This document shows positions 26,957-37,268 of a stretch of 64,000 nucleotides of DNA, one piece after another. The notes beneath the pieces were generated by a model that had not been told where the DNA came from, did not search any database, and worked only from the letters and a program-made list of their open reading frames with translations. This DNA is from Bacillus sp. DTU_2020_1000418_1_SI_GHA_SEK_038 (GTDB taxonomy: Bacteria > Bacillota > Bacilli > Bacillales > Cytobacillaceae): assembly GCF_032341175.1 (NCBI RefSeq), contig NZ_CP135435.1, positions 2,976,001 through 3,040,000 of the forward strand, in the 5' to 3' direction. How positions within the stretch are numbered: the first letter of the stretch is position 1; each line of letters begins with the position of its first letter. The position numbers were made by a program, and so were the translations under genes.

Positions 26957-28357
26957 ATGGAAATGTTATCATGTCACTTAAATAGATCTAGTGAAATACC
27001 ATTGTATGACCAATTATACCTATATATTAAAAAGGAAATAATAGAAGGACGCATACAATACGGAACAAAACTGCCATCAAAGCGGAAATTAGCTGATTTT
27101 TTAAAAATTAGTCAAAATACTGTGGAAACAGCCTATCAGCAATTGACCGCAGAAGGATATGTCGAGGCTTACCCGCGTAAAGGATATTTTGTCATGACAC
27201 ATGAAGACTTAGAATATATGCAAACAAACCATTCCTTACAGGAAAATACAAAAATAAGTCAGGAATATATAAAATACAATTTCCATCCAAGCATGATTGA
27301 CACTGAAAATTTCCCATTTTCCGTATGGAGAAAATACGCAAAAAATACAATCACAAAAGAAAATCATTCTTTGCTGCTGCTTGGCGAGTTACAAGGGGAG
27401 ATGGAATTGCGGCAAGAAATCGCTCACTATTTGTATCAAGCCAGAGGGGTACAATGTTCACCAGAACAAATAATTGTTGGGGCAGGTATCGAAATTTTAT
27501 TGCAGCAGCTCTTTCTTCTATTTGATAAAAAAATGGTTTATGGTGTGGAGGATCCAGGTTACCATTTGATATTGCAAATTCTTAAGGGCTTTCCAAATGA
27601 AGTGCATACTCTTGAAATAGATGAGGAAGGAGTAAAAGTAGAACCTATTAATGATAAAAACATCAATATCGTTTATGTAGCTCCTTCCCACCACTTTCCA
27701 TATGGAACTGTATTATCGGTAAACCGCCGAACTAAGCTGTTAAAGTGGGCTGCAGCTGAGAAAGATCGTTATATTATCGAAGATGACTATGATAGTGAAT
27801 TTCGCTATAGCGGAAAATCAATTCCCTCCTTGCAAAGCATGGACATTCATGAAAAAGTGATTTATTTAGGTGCATTTTCAAAATCATTAATGCCATCAAT
27901 CAGAATTAGTTATATGGTGCTGCCAAAACCTCTTTTACAGCAATATAAAGAGGAATTGCCGTTCTACCATTCATGTTCCGTCTCAAGAATTGACCAGCAT
28001 ATTCTAGCTCAGTTCTTGAAGGAGGGGGATTTTGAAAGACATTTAAATAGAATGAGAAAGATTTATCGTCGTAAACTCGAAAAAGTTGTTGAATTATTAA
28101 AACCATATCAAGATAAGCTCGCCATCATTGGTGAACACTCTGGCCTTCATATCGTTCTCGTTGTTAATAATGGCATGAGTGAGGGGGAACTTGTTCAAAA
28201 AGCAGCTGAGAATGCCATGAAGGTTTATCCATTATCCCATTACTCACTAGAAAAAAAACATGAGATTCCCGCGCAAATTGTTCTTGGTTTTGCTGGAATT
28301 CGTGAAAATGAATTAGAAGATGCTATCCAACTCCTATTAAGATGTTGGAAGTTTTAA
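26957..28357 (+). CDS. pdxR: MocR-family PLP-dependent transcriptional regulator PdxR
   Basis: GntR-type winged helix (residues about 15-75; KLPSKRKLADFLKISQNTVE) fused to a class I aminotransferase-like domain (about 110-466). The PLP lysine lies in YLGAFSKSLMPSIRISYM near residue 308, and IEDDYDSEFRYSG is the pyridine-ring Asp region. In Listeria, Corynebacterium and B. clausii, PdxR activates pdxST when PLP is low and represses itself. The divergent pdxST and the duplicated operator support that role here. 466 residues, normal. Confidence 0.93.
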   Translation: MEMLSCHLNRSSEIPLYDQLYLYIKKEIIEGRIQYGTKLPSKRKLADFLKISQNTVETAYQQLTAEGYVEAYPRKGYFVMTHEDLEYMQTNHSLQENTKISQEYIKYNFHPSMIDTENFPFSVWRKYAKNTITKENHSLLLLGELQGEMELRQEIAHYLYQARGVQCSPEQIIVGAGIEILLQQLFLLFDKKMVYGVEDPGYHLILQILKGFPNEVHTLEIDEEGVKVEPINDKNINIVYVAPSHHFPYGTVLSVNRRTKLLKWAAAEKDRYIIEDDYDSEFRYSGKSIPSLQSMDIHEKVIYLGAFSKSLMPSIRISYMVLPKPLLQQYKEELPFYHSCSVSRIDQHILAQFLKEGDFERHLNRMRKIYRRKLEKVVELLKPYQDKLAIIGEHSGLHIVLVVNNGMSEGELVQKAAENAMKVYPLSHYSLEKKHEIPAQIVLGFAGIRENELEDAIQLLLRCWKF

Positions 28358-28369
28358 TTTATAAACTAA

Positions 28370-28418
28370 AAAAATAGCAGCAAGAACCATAGCTTTGGTC
28401 TTTGCTGCTATTTTTAGT
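28370..28418 (+). terminator. Terminator after pdxR
   Basis: Long hairpin AAATAGCAGCAAGAACCA / TGGTCTTTGCTGCTATTTTT with one internal mismatch, just past the pdxR stop. Confidence 0.85.
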
Positions 28419-28423
28419 TTGTT

Positions 28424-28530
28424 TTAAATCCAGCCCTTTTCCTCTGCGATGCTAATCGCCTCAATCCTATTTTTCACCTGAAGCTTACTAATGATTTCTG
28501 ACCGAGTGTATCATACAAATCACGAGCAAT
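28424..28530 (-). pseudogene. Fused remnant of a NarL-type two-component system (DesK/DesR-like)
   Basis: Minus strand 28530 to about 28497 reads IARDLYDTLGQKS, close to the phospho-acceptor H-box of HisKA_3 kinases such as DesK, but with the His replaced by Tyr. Overlapping it in another frame, 28502 to the TAA at 28424 reads RSEIISKLQVKNRIEAISIA then EEKGWI, the usual C-terminus of the partner response regulators. Kinase start and regulator end thus meet at one point, as expected after a large internal deletion. No start, receiver or ATPase domain remains. Confidence 0.5.
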
Positions 28531-28541
28531 TAAACGTAAGC

Positions 28542-29465
28542 TTAATATTCATTTTCAATTGCTTTGATACGGTTATAGAACTTTTCGTTTACCGGAGTCG
28601 AAATCCCATGCTTTCTCCCTAATGCTAAAACAGTTCCTGAGAAAAGTTCAACTTCACTGAAGCGCTTAGCCTCTAAATCCTGTGCCATCGATGGCTTTCC
28701 CTCTGGGCTTAATTTACTTAAGACGTCTAACCAATACTCGATATCCGCTTCAGTTAAATGGATTCCCTCCTTTTCAGATAGAACCATTACCTCTCTCATC
28801 GCAGCAATCATCGTCTCTCTTGCTTCTCCTAGTCTTTGAATTTCGCCATAATTGCCTTCATAGACCGCAACGGTTTGATTAACACCGACATTTAACATAA
28901 ATTTACTCCACAAATGTTTATACATTTCAGGAATAATTTGATAAGGAAATTCCTTTCTATCAAAGAAGTCCGCAACCGCTCTGACCTTTTCAGTTGATTC
29001 TTCGTCTGAATATTGTTCACCAAAGCAAAGCATCCCCATATGATCATAAGTCAATTGGTTCCCTGCCTTAACGGCATCCATTCCCTGTGCCACACAGTAT
29101 AGAACCTTATCGATTCCGTATGCATCACCAATAATCCCCTCGCTTGTTATGCCATTTAATGCAGATAGGATAATCGTATGTTCCCCTACATGATTTTTGC
29201 AGGCTTGGATTGCATCAGATAGTCCCTCATTTTTTACCGTAAAAATTAGCAGATCAGCTGGGTCTACCTGCTCTTCAGGTGTTACATATTGAAAATCGCA
29301 ACGTTCATTATTGCAGTAAACCTGTTCCCTCTGATATTTATCTACTCGTCCTTTGTCAGCAATAATTCTTAGATTCTCTTTTGGCATTTTGTTAGACAGA
29401 TAGTGACCAAACATGATCCCCAATGCCCCTAAGCCTATGATGGATACGGTTTTAATCTCTTTCAC
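28542..29465 (-). CDS. Ketopantoate reductase family (PanE/ApbA-like) oxidoreductase
   Basis: NADPH-dependent reductase family making pantoate for coenzyme A, though many paralogues act on other 2-keto substrates. 307 residues: Rossmann motif VSIIGLGALGIMFGHYL at residues about 7-23, TVKNEGLSDAIQACKNHVG, the mid-domain SALNGITSEGII, and the C-terminal helical domain with SKFMLNVGVNQTVAVYEGNY (conserved Lys-Asn) and PSMAQDLEAKRFSEVELFSG. The key residues look intact. Paralogue status cannot be judged from the window. Confidence 0.85.
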   Translation of the reverse strand: MKEIKTVSIIGLGALGIMFGHYLSNKMPKENLRIIADKGRVDKYQREQVYCNNERCDFQYVTPEEQVDPADLLIFTVKNEGLSDAIQACKNHVGEHTIILSALNGITSEGIIGDAYGIDKVLYCVAQGMDAVKAGNQLTYDHMGMLCFGEQYSDEESTEKVRAVADFFDRKEFPYQIIPEMYKHLWSKFMLNVGVNQTVAVYEGNYGEIQRLGEARETMIAAMREVMVLSEKEGIHLTEADIEYWLDVLSKLSPEGKPSMAQDLEAKRFSEVELFSGTVLALGRKHGISTPVNEKFYNRIKAIENEY

Positions 29466-29582
29466 ACCTATAATCTCCTTTATCTTTTTTCTTTACTGAA
29501 TATTTTAACATAGGATGAGGAGCAAAATGGTGAATTAAACCTTTTTGAAGATAAACAAAAAGCGGTGCCATCTGGCCCGCCT

Positions 29583-30419
29583 TTATCGTTTGAAATTCCA
29601 TTCATCTTGTTCATAGCGCTCTTTTGCAATTTTATTCACATATGCTAATTCATCCATGTTGAGCTCATATGGCTCCAATTCAATATCAAGCCCTTCAGCA
29701 AACCCTACCCGAAATGCTTCTTTTGCCTGCTCAAGCGTAATTCTTTCTTTACTAATTTCATTAATTGCGACGGCCTTATTTTTGAAAGCCTTTTGCATCC
29801 GTTCCTTCACCCGGTCACTTGGGTATTTAAACAGGCTAAAGAGCTTGTCTTCTTCAATATCGAGTAAAATTGAGCCATGCTGAAGAATAACGCCCTTCTG
29901 TCTAGTTTGTGCGCTTCCAGCTACCTTTCTTCCCTCTACAACAAGCTCATACCAGCTAGGAGCATCAAAACAAACGGCAGAACGAGGATTTTTCAAAGAT
30001 TCCTTTTCCTCTTCCGTTCTCGGAACTGCAAAATATGCATCCATTCCTAGATGGAGAAATCCTTTAAGAATGCCTTCAGAAATAACTCTATAAGCTTCAG
30101 TAACTGTTTTCGGCATTTCCGGATGCTCTTCCGATACAATTACGCTATATGTAAGCTCATGCTCATGCAGGACGCCTCTTCCTCCAGTTGGCCGGCGGAC
30201 GAATCCTAAGCCATGATGCTTAACAGCTTCCATATCAATTTCTCTATCAACCTTTTGAAAATAACCAATTGAAAGAGTTGCAGGATTCCATCCATAGAAG
30301 CGAATTGTCGGAGGAATTTTTCCTTCACTATGCCAATCAAGCAATGCTTCATCCAGTGCCATATTGAAAGATGGGGTACCAGCACCTGAATCAATAAAAC
30401 GCCAAGTTTCTTTTGCCAT
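29583..30419 (-). CDS. lipM: Octanoyl-[acyl carrier protein]:protein N-octanoyltransferase LipM
   Basis: Transfers octanoate from acyl carrier protein to the glycine cleavage H protein, the first step of lipoate assembly in Bacilli. 278 residues: [39 protein letters not shown] (biotin/lipoate ligase fold), [20 protein letters not shown] with the thioester-forming Cys near residue 147, and [20 protein letters not shown]. It lies close to gcvPB-gcvPA-gcvT, whose function depends on lipoylated GcvH. Confidence 0.93.
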   Translation of the reverse strand: MAKETWRFIDSGAGTPSFNMALDEALLDWHSEGKIPPTIRFYGWNPATLSIGYFQKVDREIDMEAVKHHGLGFVRRPTGGRGVLHEHELTYSVIVSEEHPEMPKTVTEAYRVISEGILKGFLHLGMDAYFAVPRTEEEKESLKNPRSAVCFDAPSWYELVVEGRKVAGSAQTRQKGVILQHGSILLDIEEDKLFSLFKYPSDRVKERMQKAFKNKAVAINEISKERITLEQAKEAFRVGFAEGLDIELEPYELNMDELAYVNKIAKERYEQDEWNFKR

Positions 30420-30590
30420 TGCATTAACCTCTTTTTCTCATTTATGTATGCGATTTTAGTCTATCAAAAAAAAGCTAAAAATCAAAGCAGCATGATTTTT
30501 GCATGGAATTTGTCTGATTTCCTTTACTCGTCTTATAGAACACTTATATAATAGAGAAGGCAAGCTTTAGTGCGAAAGGAGAAAGACATT

Positions 30591-30971
30591 TTGGAAACAC
30601 TATATTTCCTTCTAATCATGGCAGGCGGATTTCTTACGTATTCCCTAATAACATGGTTATACCAGAAGAGAATTGTCAAGACATTGACAGAAGAACAATT
30701 TCGCGAGGGCTACAGAAAAGCCCAGCTAATTGATGTCCGTGAACCAAATGAGTTTGAGAATGGACATATTCTAGGAGCTCGAAATATTCCGCTATCACAG
30801 ATGAAAATGCGCTTGAAGGAGCTTAGACCTGACAAGCCTGTCTACTTATATTGCCAAAGCGGCATGAGAAGCGGCAGAGCTGCCCAGTTTCTTCATCGTA
30901 AAGGCTATAAAGACCTATCACATCTTCAAGGCGGATTTAAAAAATGGTCTGGTAAAATTAAGACAAAATAA
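30591..30971 (+). CDS. yqhL: Membrane-anchored rhodanese-like protein YqhL
   Basis: About 126 residues: one N-terminal membrane helix (YFLLIMAGGFLTYSLITWLY), then a rhodanese domain with AQLIDVREPNEFENGHILGA and the active-site loop YCQSGMRSGRAAQFL (Cys). Expected to handle sulfane sulfur; substrate unknown. TTG at 30591 lies nine bases after AAAGGAG; an upstream GTG at 30570 is less likely since it overlaps the ribosome site. Divergent from lipM. Confidence 0.88.
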   Translation: METLYFLLIMAGGFLTYSLITWLYQKRIVKTLTEEQFREGYRKAQLIDVREPNEFENGHILGARNIPLSQMKMRLKELRPDKPVYLYCQSGMRSGRAAQFLHRKGYKDLSHLQGGFKKWSGKIKTK

Positions 30972-30994
30972 TACGAAAAGCTGTAGTCAGTGCC

Positions 30995-31033
30995 AAAAGA
31001 CCTCTGCACATTTTCTATGCAGAGGTCTTTTAT
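30995..31033. terminator. Bidirectional terminator between yqhL and gcvPB
   Basis: AAAAGACCTCTGCA (30995-31008) / TGCAGAGGTCTTTT (31018-31031), T-rich on the plus side and T-rich on the minus side after its stem; serves both convergent genes. Confidence 0.85.
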
Positions 31034-31040
31034 ATATATA

Positions 31041-32501
31041 TTATTGTTTTTGATAGCGAAGCACTGGCTTACGAGCAGCCATTGTTTCATCAAGACGGCC
31101 AATGACCGTGCTATGAGGTGCTTCTTGAACGATTTCTGGATTCTCCTCTGCTTCTTTTGCAATTTGAATCATTGCATCACAGAAGGCATCGAGAGTTTCT
31201 TTAGATTCAGTTTCAGTCGGCTCTATCATGATACATTCTTCCACATTTAATGGGAAGTAAATAGTAGGAGGATGGTAGCCGAAATCTAACAGACGCTTCG
31301 CAATGTCAAGTGTACGAACGCCAAGTTTCTTTTGACGCTTTCCGCTTAATACGAACTCATGTTTGCAATGTCTATCAAATGGAAGGTCATAAGAGCCTTG
31401 AAGTCTTCTCATCATATAGTTTGCATTTAATACTGCATATTCAGTTACTGCCTTTAAGCCATCTGGACCCATTGAACGGATATACGTGTAGGCACGGACA
31501 TTAATTCCGAAGTTTCCGTAATAAGGCTTCACACGTCCAATAGACTGAGGACGGTCATAATCTAATACAAATTGATCGCCTTGTTTAACTAAAACTGGCT
31601 TTGGAAGATAAGGAATTAAGTCTGCTTTAACGCCTACAGGGCCTGAACCAGGACCGCCACCGCCGTGTGGACCAGTGAATGTCTTATGCAGGTTAAGGTG
31701 AACTAAGTCAAATCCCATATCTCCTGGGCGTGCTTTAGACATAACAGCGTTTAGGTTAGCTCCGTCATAGTAAAGCTTTCCGCCTGCACCGTGAACAATT
31801 TCTGCCATTTCAAGAATATTTTCTTCAAACAGCCCTAATGTATTTGGATTAGTAAGCATAAGTGCAGCAGTATCTTCGCCTACTACTCGTCTTAAATCCT
31901 CCAAGTCTACTAGTCCATCTTCATTCGATTTAACAGTAATTGTTTCAAAGCCGGCAACCGCAGCGGAAGCAGGGTTTGTACCATGTGCTGAGTCAGGAAC
32001 AATTACTTTCGTACGTTTAAAATCACCATTTGCTTCATGGAACGCACGGACCATCATTAAAGCTGTCCATTCTCCATGAGCGCCAGCTGCTGGCTGAAGT
32101 GTAACTTGATCCATACCCGTAATTTCAATTAAATGCTCTTGAAGATCATACATTAACTCTAAAGCACCTTGAACAGAACTTTCATCCTGAAGCGGATGCA
32201 AATGAGCAAATCCAGCATAACGTGCCACATTTTCATTGATTTTCGGATTGTATTTCATTGTACAAGAACCAAGCGGGTAAAAACCAGAGTCAACCCCGTG
32301 GTTACGATTAGAAAGTGCAGTATAGTGACGCATAATATCTAATTCAGATACTTCTGGCAGCTCTGGTTCTTCTTCTCTTAGAAAGCCCGCTGGAACCAGT
32401 TCATTAATATCAGTTTCCGGAACATCCATTTCCGGGAGACTATAACCGATGCGGCCAGGTGTGCTTAATTCGAAAATGAGTGCTTGATCATCCTTATGCA
32501 T
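31041..32501 (-). CDS. gcvPB: Glycine dehydrogenase (aminomethyl-transferring) subunit 2
   Basis: PLP-bearing half of the P-protein that decarboxylates glycine and passes the aminomethyl group to lipoyl-GcvH. About 486 residues from the ATG at 32501 (GGGGGAG upstream), starting [20 protein letters not shown]. Contains [36 protein letters not shown] and the PLP lysine region [20 protein letters not shown]. Overlaps gcvPA by 8 bases. Confidence 0.96.
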   Translation of the reverse strand: MHKDDQALIFELSTPGRIGYSLPEMDVPETDINELVPAGFLREEEPELPEVSELDIMRHYTALSNRNHGVDSGFYPLGSCTMKYNPKINENVARYAGFAHLHPLQDESSVQGALELMYDLQEHLIEITGMDQVTLQPAAGAHGEWTALMMVRAFHEANGDFKRTKVIVPDSAHGTNPASAAVAGFETITVKSNEDGLVDLEDLRRVVGEDTAALMLTNPNTLGLFEENILEMAEIVHGAGGKLYYDGANLNAVMSKARPGDMGFDLVHLNLHKTFTGPHGGGGPGSGPVGVKADLIPYLPKPVLVKQGDQFVLDYDRPQSIGRVKPYYGNFGINVRAYTYIRSMGPDGLKAVTEYAVLNANYMMRRLQGSYDLPFDRHCKHEFVLSGKRQKKLGVRTLDIAKRLLDFGYHPPTIYFPLNVEECIMIEPTETESKETLDAFCDAMIQIAKEAEENPEIVQEAPHSTVIGRLDETMAARKPVLRYQKQ

Positions 32502-33840
32502 GGTACTCCCCCATTTCTTTAACAAAAGTATCAATTTCTTCTTTCGTTCTTAATTCAGTAACAGCAACTAACATATGGTTCTTTAAGTCAGAGTAATCAC
32601 GGCCTAAATCATATCCGCCAATAATACTTTTTTCTAGAAGTTTTTGATTTACTTCTTTTACAGGTGTATTTAATTTAATGATAAATTCATTAAAGGACGG
32701 GCCTTCAAATACTACTTCAAAGCCATTTTCTTTAAATGCTTTTTTAGCATAATTGGCTTTCTGAATATTAGCTATAGCCATTTCCTTAACGCCTTGCTTT
32801 CCTAATGCCGTCATTGCTACTGATGCAGCAAGAGCATTTAACGCTTGGTTTGAACAAATATTAGAAGTCGCTTTTTCACGGCGGATATGTTGTTCACGCG
32901 CTTGAAGCGTTAGTACAAAACCGCGGCGCCCTTGTTCATCTACTGTTTGTCCAACAAGACGTCCAGGAACTTTTCTCATTAATTTATTCGTAACAGCGAA
33001 GTAACCGCAGTGAGGACCGCCAAATGCTGTCGGAATTCCGAAAACTTGCGCATCTCCAGCAACAATATCAGCACCGAATTTTCCTGGAGGTGTTAGTGCT
33101 CCAAGTGCTAGCGGGTTGCTTGATACGACAAATAATGATTTTTGTGCGTGAATAATTTCTTCAAGCTCTTTCATTGGCTCAATTCTTCCAAAGAAGTTTG
33201 GATATTGAACGATTACCCCAGCAATATCATCATTGATCATTTCTTTCAATGCATCGACATCAGTTACACCATCTTTATGTGGGACCTCAACAACTTCAAT
33301 GTTTTGGCCTTTTGCATACATTTTTACAACTTCTTTTGATTCTGGATGTACTGCGCTCGAAATTAATAATTTATTACGGCGAGTTTGAGCAGCACTTAGC
33401 GTTCCAGCTTCAGCAAGAGCAGTTCCTCCATCATACATAGAAGAGTTTGCCACATCCATACCTGTTAATTCGCAAATCATTGTTTGGAATTCAAAGATTG
33501 CCTGAAGCTCTCCTTGAGAGATTTCTGGCTGGTATGGTGTATAAGCTGTATAGAATTCAGAACGTGAAAGTACATGATCAACAATTACAGGCATGTAATG
33601 ATCATAAACACCTGCTCCAATAAAAGCGGTATTGCTCTTAAGATCAGCATTCTTTTGTGCCATTAACGAAAGCTCTTTCATTAATGCTGTTTCAGTTGCT
33701 GCAGGTTTAATGTTATATTCACCTTTAAATCTTACTCGTTCAGGAATATCACTGAATAATTCATCGATTGAGTTCACACCGATTGTAGCAAGCATTTCTT
33801 TTTTATCTGACTCTGTCATCGGTAAATAGCGATGTTTCAT
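32494..33840 (-). CDS. gcvPA: Glycine dehydrogenase (aminomethyl-transferring) subunit 1
   Basis: First half of the split P-protein. 448 residues from the ATG at 33840, [20 protein letters not shown], with [40 protein letters not shown] and [30 protein letters not shown] lies upstream. Second gene of gcvT-gcvPA-gcvPB. Confidence 0.96.
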   Translation of the reverse strand: MKHRYLPMTESDKKEMLATIGVNSIDELFSDIPERVRFKGEYNIKPAATETALMKELSLMAQKNADLKSNTAFIGAGVYDHYMPVIVDHVLSRSEFYTAYTPYQPEISQGELQAIFEFQTMICELTGMDVANSSMYDGGTALAEAGTLSAAQTRRNKLLISSAVHPESKEVVKMYAKGQNIEVVEVPHKDGVTDVDALKEMINDDIAGVIVQYPNFFGRIEPMKELEEIIHAQKSLFVVSSNPLALGALTPPGKFGADIVAGDAQVFGIPTAFGGPHCGYFAVTNKLMRKVPGRLVGQTVDEQGRRGFVLTLQAREQHIRREKATSNICSNQALNALAASVAMTALGKQGVKEMAIANIQKANYAKKAFKENGFEVVFEGPSFNEFIIKLNTPVKEVNQKLLEKSIIGGYDLGRDYSDLKNHMLVAVTELRTKEEIDTFVKEMGEYHA

Positions 33841-33859
33841 TATTATGTCTCCTCTCCTG

Positions 33860-34963
33860 TTATTTCCCTTTTTTATAGAAAGGCGTCGCTGCCACAACTG
33901 CTTTTAGGCGCTTCCCGCGAATCTCTACTTCAACTTCTGTTCCAATTGCCGTATTTTCGGTATTTAATAAGGCCAAGCCGATATTTTTCTTTAAAGTTGG
34001 AGATTGTGTACCTGTTGTTACTTCTCCAATTTGCTCTTCACCTTTGAATACCGGATAGCCATGACGCGGAATTCCACGATCAATCATTTCAATTCCAGCT
34101 AATTTTCTTGTTAAACCCTCTTCTTTTTGTTTTAAAAGAACTTCTTTACCAATAAAATCAGCTTCTTTATTCACTTTTACGGCAAAACCGATTCCCGCTT
34201 CAAGTGGAGAAATTTCCGGAGAAATTTCTTGGCCGTATAGTACAAGGTTGGCTTCAAAGCGCAATGTATCACGGGCACCTAATCCGCAAGGGATTACCCC
34301 TTCTTCTTTTCCGGCTTCTAAAATATCCTTCCAAATAGCTACAACATCATTGGCATCGCAATAAATTTCGAAGCCGTCTTCTCCTGTATAACCCGTTCTG
34401 GAAACAAGAGCTTTTTTGCCATTTATATCGACTTGATCTTGAAATTTAAAAAAACCGATATCTGATAAATTTGTTTCAGCAGTCAGCTTTTGAAGAACAG
34501 ACTCCGCTAACGGACCTTGAATAGCAACCTGAGCCGTCTTGTCGGAAAGGTTCTCGATTGTCACATCTCCTTCAAGATGGTCTGTGAGCCATTGATAGTC
34601 TTTTTCAATATTAGAAGCATTTACAACTAGCAAATAATGATCATCTGCAAATTTATAGACAAGTAAATCATCAACAGTCCCGCCATTTTCGTAACACATG
34701 GCTGTGTACTGGGCACCAAAAGTTTTTAGTTTTGAGATGTCATTTGTCATCATTTTTTGAAGATAGTTTAGGCTGTCTGGGCCTTTTACTTCTATTTCAC
34801 CCATATGGGATACGTCAAACAACCCAGCTTTTGTACGAACTGCCTCATGCTCCTCTTTAATGCTAGAGAACTGAACAGGCAGATCCCAGCCGCCAAAGTC
34901 AATTGTCTTCGCACCATAGTCTTTGTAAACATCGAATAATGGTGTACGTTTTAACTGTGACAT
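33860..34963 (-). CDS. gcvT: Aminomethyltransferase (glycine cleavage T-protein)
   Basis: Moves the methylene carbon from aminomethyl-GcvH to tetrahydrofolate and releases ammonia. 367 residues: [57 protein letters not shown] and the C-terminal [14 protein letters not shown] barrel domain. First gene of the gcv operon, preceded by a glycine riboswitch, and linked metabolically to folD through methylene-THF. Confidence 0.97.
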   Translation of the reverse strand: MSQLKRTPLFDVYKDYGAKTIDFGGWDLPVQFSSIKEEHEAVRTKAGLFDVSHMGEIEVKGPDSLNYLQKMMTNDISKLKTFGAQYTAMCYENGGTVDDLLVYKFADDHYLLVVNASNIEKDYQWLTDHLEGDVTIENLSDKTAQVAIQGPLAESVLQKLTAETNLSDIGFFKFQDQVDINGKKALVSRTGYTGEDGFEIYCDANDVVAIWKDILEAGKEEGVIPCGLGARDTLRFEANLVLYGQEISPEISPLEAGIGFAVKVNKEADFIGKEVLLKQKEEGLTRKLAGIEMIDRGIPRHGYPVFKGEEQIGEVTTGTQSPTLKKNIGLALLNTENTAIGTEVEVEIRGKRLKAVVAATPFYKKGK

Positions 34964-35017
34964 TCACTTGTCCCCCTTTTTATCCTTTTTAAAAGTTTAG
35001 AAATTCGCCAATTTAAT

Positions 35018-35047
35018 GCGGTAAGCGCCTAGACACAGAAGCTAGAC
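35018..35047. repeat. Dispersed palindromic repeat, short copy C
   Basis: GCGGTAAGCGCCTAGACAC...GAAGCTAGAC: only the two ends of the element found at 803-922 and 38047-38164, with the middle missing. It lies between the gcv leader terminator and gcvT. Confidence 0.5.
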
Positions 35048-35061
35048 ATATTACAGACACT

Positions 35062-35106
35062 AAAAAAGGGCAGAAATCCCCCTTAAAATAGAGAAGATCC
35101 CTGTCC
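35062..35106 (-). terminator. Leader terminator overlapping the glycine riboswitch
   Basis: Minus strand GGACAGGGATC (35106-35096) pairs with GATTTCTGCCC (35078-35068; ten of eleven positions, two as G-U), followed by TTTTTT. The left arm is also the 3' strand of the second aptamer closing stem, so ligand binding and termination exclude each other. Confidence 0.75.
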
Positions 35107-35268
35107 TTGCACCTGAAAGTTTACCGATAACCGGCTTTCCCCTTTGGTGGCTTCCCTAATTAAGAAGCACTCTCCAGAGCTACGTCAAACAAGGGTTCTT
35201 TTGCCTGAGAGATTCACAACTGAAATTGCTTGCTCCTTCGGCGCTACAAAATGTAGTCTCTCCCCTTA
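35095..35268 (-). promoter_or_regulatory. Tandem glycine riboswitch of gcvT-gcvPA-gcvPB
   Basis: The minus-strand leader carries both aptamers in order: GGGGAGAGACTACA, GCGCCGAAGGAGCAA, TGAATCTCTCAGGCAAAAGA (aptamer 1), then CTCTGGAGAGTGC, CCACCAAAGGGGAAAGCC and AAACTTTCAGGTGCAAGGAC (aptamer 2). This matches the B. subtilis gcvT leader closely in every conserved block. Glycine is expected to switch transcription on by preventing the overlapping terminator. Confidence 0.96.
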
Positions 35269-35497
35269 TCATCATCCGTATTTATAAAATTTTCCAAATT
35301 GGTCATACTAAACGCAAATACGTTCCTTAAAAACATACTTTTTAGCCTTGAATCCAATTTGAAACCTTTTTCCTTTAATAAAATCACTCGTTAAACTAAG
35401 TGGTTGTGGCAAATTTCAAAACTTTCAAAGCTATTATTATCCTACCATTAGAAACCTATTTGAGCAATGGTTAATATTTTTCTCATATAAAAGAAAT

Positions 35498-35560
35498 GCG
35501 GAAAGCGCCTCGATGGTCCAAATGTCCACTATAACTGAGGCAGGCGCTAAAGCTAGACAG
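35498..35560. repeat. Dispersed palindromic repeat, short copy D
   Basis: GCGGAAAGCGCCTCGATGG...GAGGCAGGCGCTAAAGCTAGACAG, sharing the ends of copies A and B but with a different short centre. It ends 19 bases before yqhH. The rest of the 35270-35497 gap is AT-rich without recognisable elements. Confidence 0.6.
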
Positions 35561-35579
35561 CTTTCAAAGGAGAAGTTTT

Positions 35580-37268
35580 ATGACAGTAAATATTGAATTT
35601 GATTCTTCATGGCAGGAGGACTTTTTAACAAGAATCGTGCAGGACGGACCATGGGGGAACTGGGAACTTTATAAACTAGCGATAGAGGTTGAAAATCATA
35701 CAACGATCCCTGAATTTGAGGGTCTGCAGGCCCCTAAGCATCTTTCAGGTCTTACTCCATTGCCTCACCAGCTGGAGGTGGCAAAGCAAGTAGTAGAAAA
35801 TATGAATGGAAAAGCCATTCTTGCAGATGAAGTGGGTTTAGGAAAAACAATAGAAGCAGGATTAATATTAAAAGAATACATGATACGCGGCTTAGTCAAA
35901 AAAGTATTAATTCTTGTACCGGCCTCTCTTGTAACTCAATGGGCCATTGAACTAAACACCAAGTTTTTCATTCCAGCTGTTACCCAGAGGAAAAGCTATG
36001 TTTGGGAGCAGTGTGATGTGGTTGTATCATCTATTGATACGGCTAAACGGAATCCTCATAGAGATATTATTAATAAGCAAGATTATGACTTAATCATTAT
36101 AGATGAAGCACATAAGCTCAAAAATAATAAAACCAAGAACTATGAGTTTGTACAAAATTTAAAAAAGAAGTTTTGCTTGCTTTTAACAGCTACACCTATT
36201 CAGAATCGCATCAGTGAAATTTTTAATCTTGTTTCGCTATTAAAGCCCGGCCATTTAGGAAATGAATCTGCTTTTTATCGAAAATACAGTAAGGATGCTC
36301 GTGACCTAGATGATGACAAGCATTTAAAGGAATTAGTGAATAAAGTAATGATTCGCAATCGGCGTGCTGATACAGGCATCGAGTGGACAAAACGAGTTGT
36401 TGAAACGATTCCTATTGAATTTTCAAAAGAAGAAAGAGATCTTTATGAAGCAGTCACTAACTTGCGGCGAGATGGCAATTGGATCAGCTCTAGCCAATTT
36501 TCCGTGATGACCCTTCAGCGCGAGGCGTGCAGCAGCCGTGAAGCTGTTTATTATACATTAAAAAACATGCTAGAAAGACAAGAAGAACCAACTATCGCCT
36601 ATCAAAAGCAAATTCAATATTTAGTTGAAAAGGTTGAAGCCGTACAAAAAAACTCTAAAGCGGAGAAAGCACTTGAATTAATTCAGCAAATTAACGATAA
36701 AGTTATTATTTTCACAGAATATCGGGCAACACAAATGTATCTTCAATGGTTTCTCAAGCAATATGGCATCACTTCAGTACCCTTTCGAGGAGGGTTTAAA
36801 AGAGGCAAGAAAGACTGGATGCGTGAACTTTTTCAAAAAAACGCTCAGGTGCTGATTGCAACAGAAGCAGGCGGTGAAGGGATTAATCTTCAGTTTTGTA
36901 ATCACATCATTAATTTTGACTTGCCATGGAACCCAATGAGGCTCGAACAAAGAATTGGGCGTATTCACCGTCTTGGACAGGAAAAGGATGTCATGATCTA
37001 TAATTTTGCTACAAAGGATACTGTTGAAGAACATGTATTAAAGCTGTTGTACGAGAAAATTAATCTTTTCGAAAAGGTGATTGGCGATTTAGATGATATT
37101 CTTTCTAAGCTGGATTTCGGAAATGTTGAGGATCACCTAATTGATATATTCGGTAAATCTGCCTCAGAGGGTGAAATGAGAATAAAAATGGAGAACCTAA
37201 CATCGATGATTCAATTTGCTGAAGAAATGCGGGAGGGTGAACAAAATGCAGCAACAAGAAATTCATAA
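35580..37268 (+). CDS. yqhH: SNF2/RapA-type helicase-like ATPase YqhH
   Basis: Swi2/Snf2 family DNA-dependent ATPase of unknown role. 562 residues, close to B. subtilis YqhH. Walker A LADEVGLGKTIEAGLILKEY near residue 82, Walker B IIIDEAHKLKNNKT near 175, TATPIQNRISEI (motif III) and the C-terminal helicase domain with ATEAGGEGINLQFCNHIINF and PMRLEQRIGRIHRLGQEKDV. Its end overlaps the start of yqhG, so both are translated together, as in other Bacilli. Confidence 0.93.
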   Translation: MTVNIEFDSSWQEDFLTRIVQDGPWGNWELYKLAIEVENHTTIPEFEGLQAPKHLSGLTPLPHQLEVAKQVVENMNGKAILADEVGLGKTIEAGLILKEYMIRGLVKKVLILVPASLVTQWAIELNTKFFIPAVTQRKSYVWEQCDVVVSSIDTAKRNPHRDIINKQDYDLIIIDEAHKLKNNKTKNYEFVQNLKKKFCLLLTATPIQNRISEIFNLVSLLKPGHLGNESAFYRKYSKDARDLDDDKHLKELVNKVMIRNRRADTGIEWTKRVVETIPIEFSKEERDLYEAVTNLRRDGNWISSSQFSVMTLQREACSSREAVYYTLKNMLERQEEPTIAYQKQIQYLVEKVEAVQKNSKAEKALELIQQINDKVIIFTEYRATQMYLQWFLKQYGITSVPFRGGFKRGKKDWMRELFQKNAQVLIATEAGGEGINLQFCNHIINFDLPWNPMRLEQRIGRIHRLGQEKDVMIYNFATKDTVEEHVLKLLYEKINLFEKVIGDLDDILSKLDFGNVEDHLIDIFGKSASEGEMRIKMENLTSMIQFAEEMREGEQNAATRNS

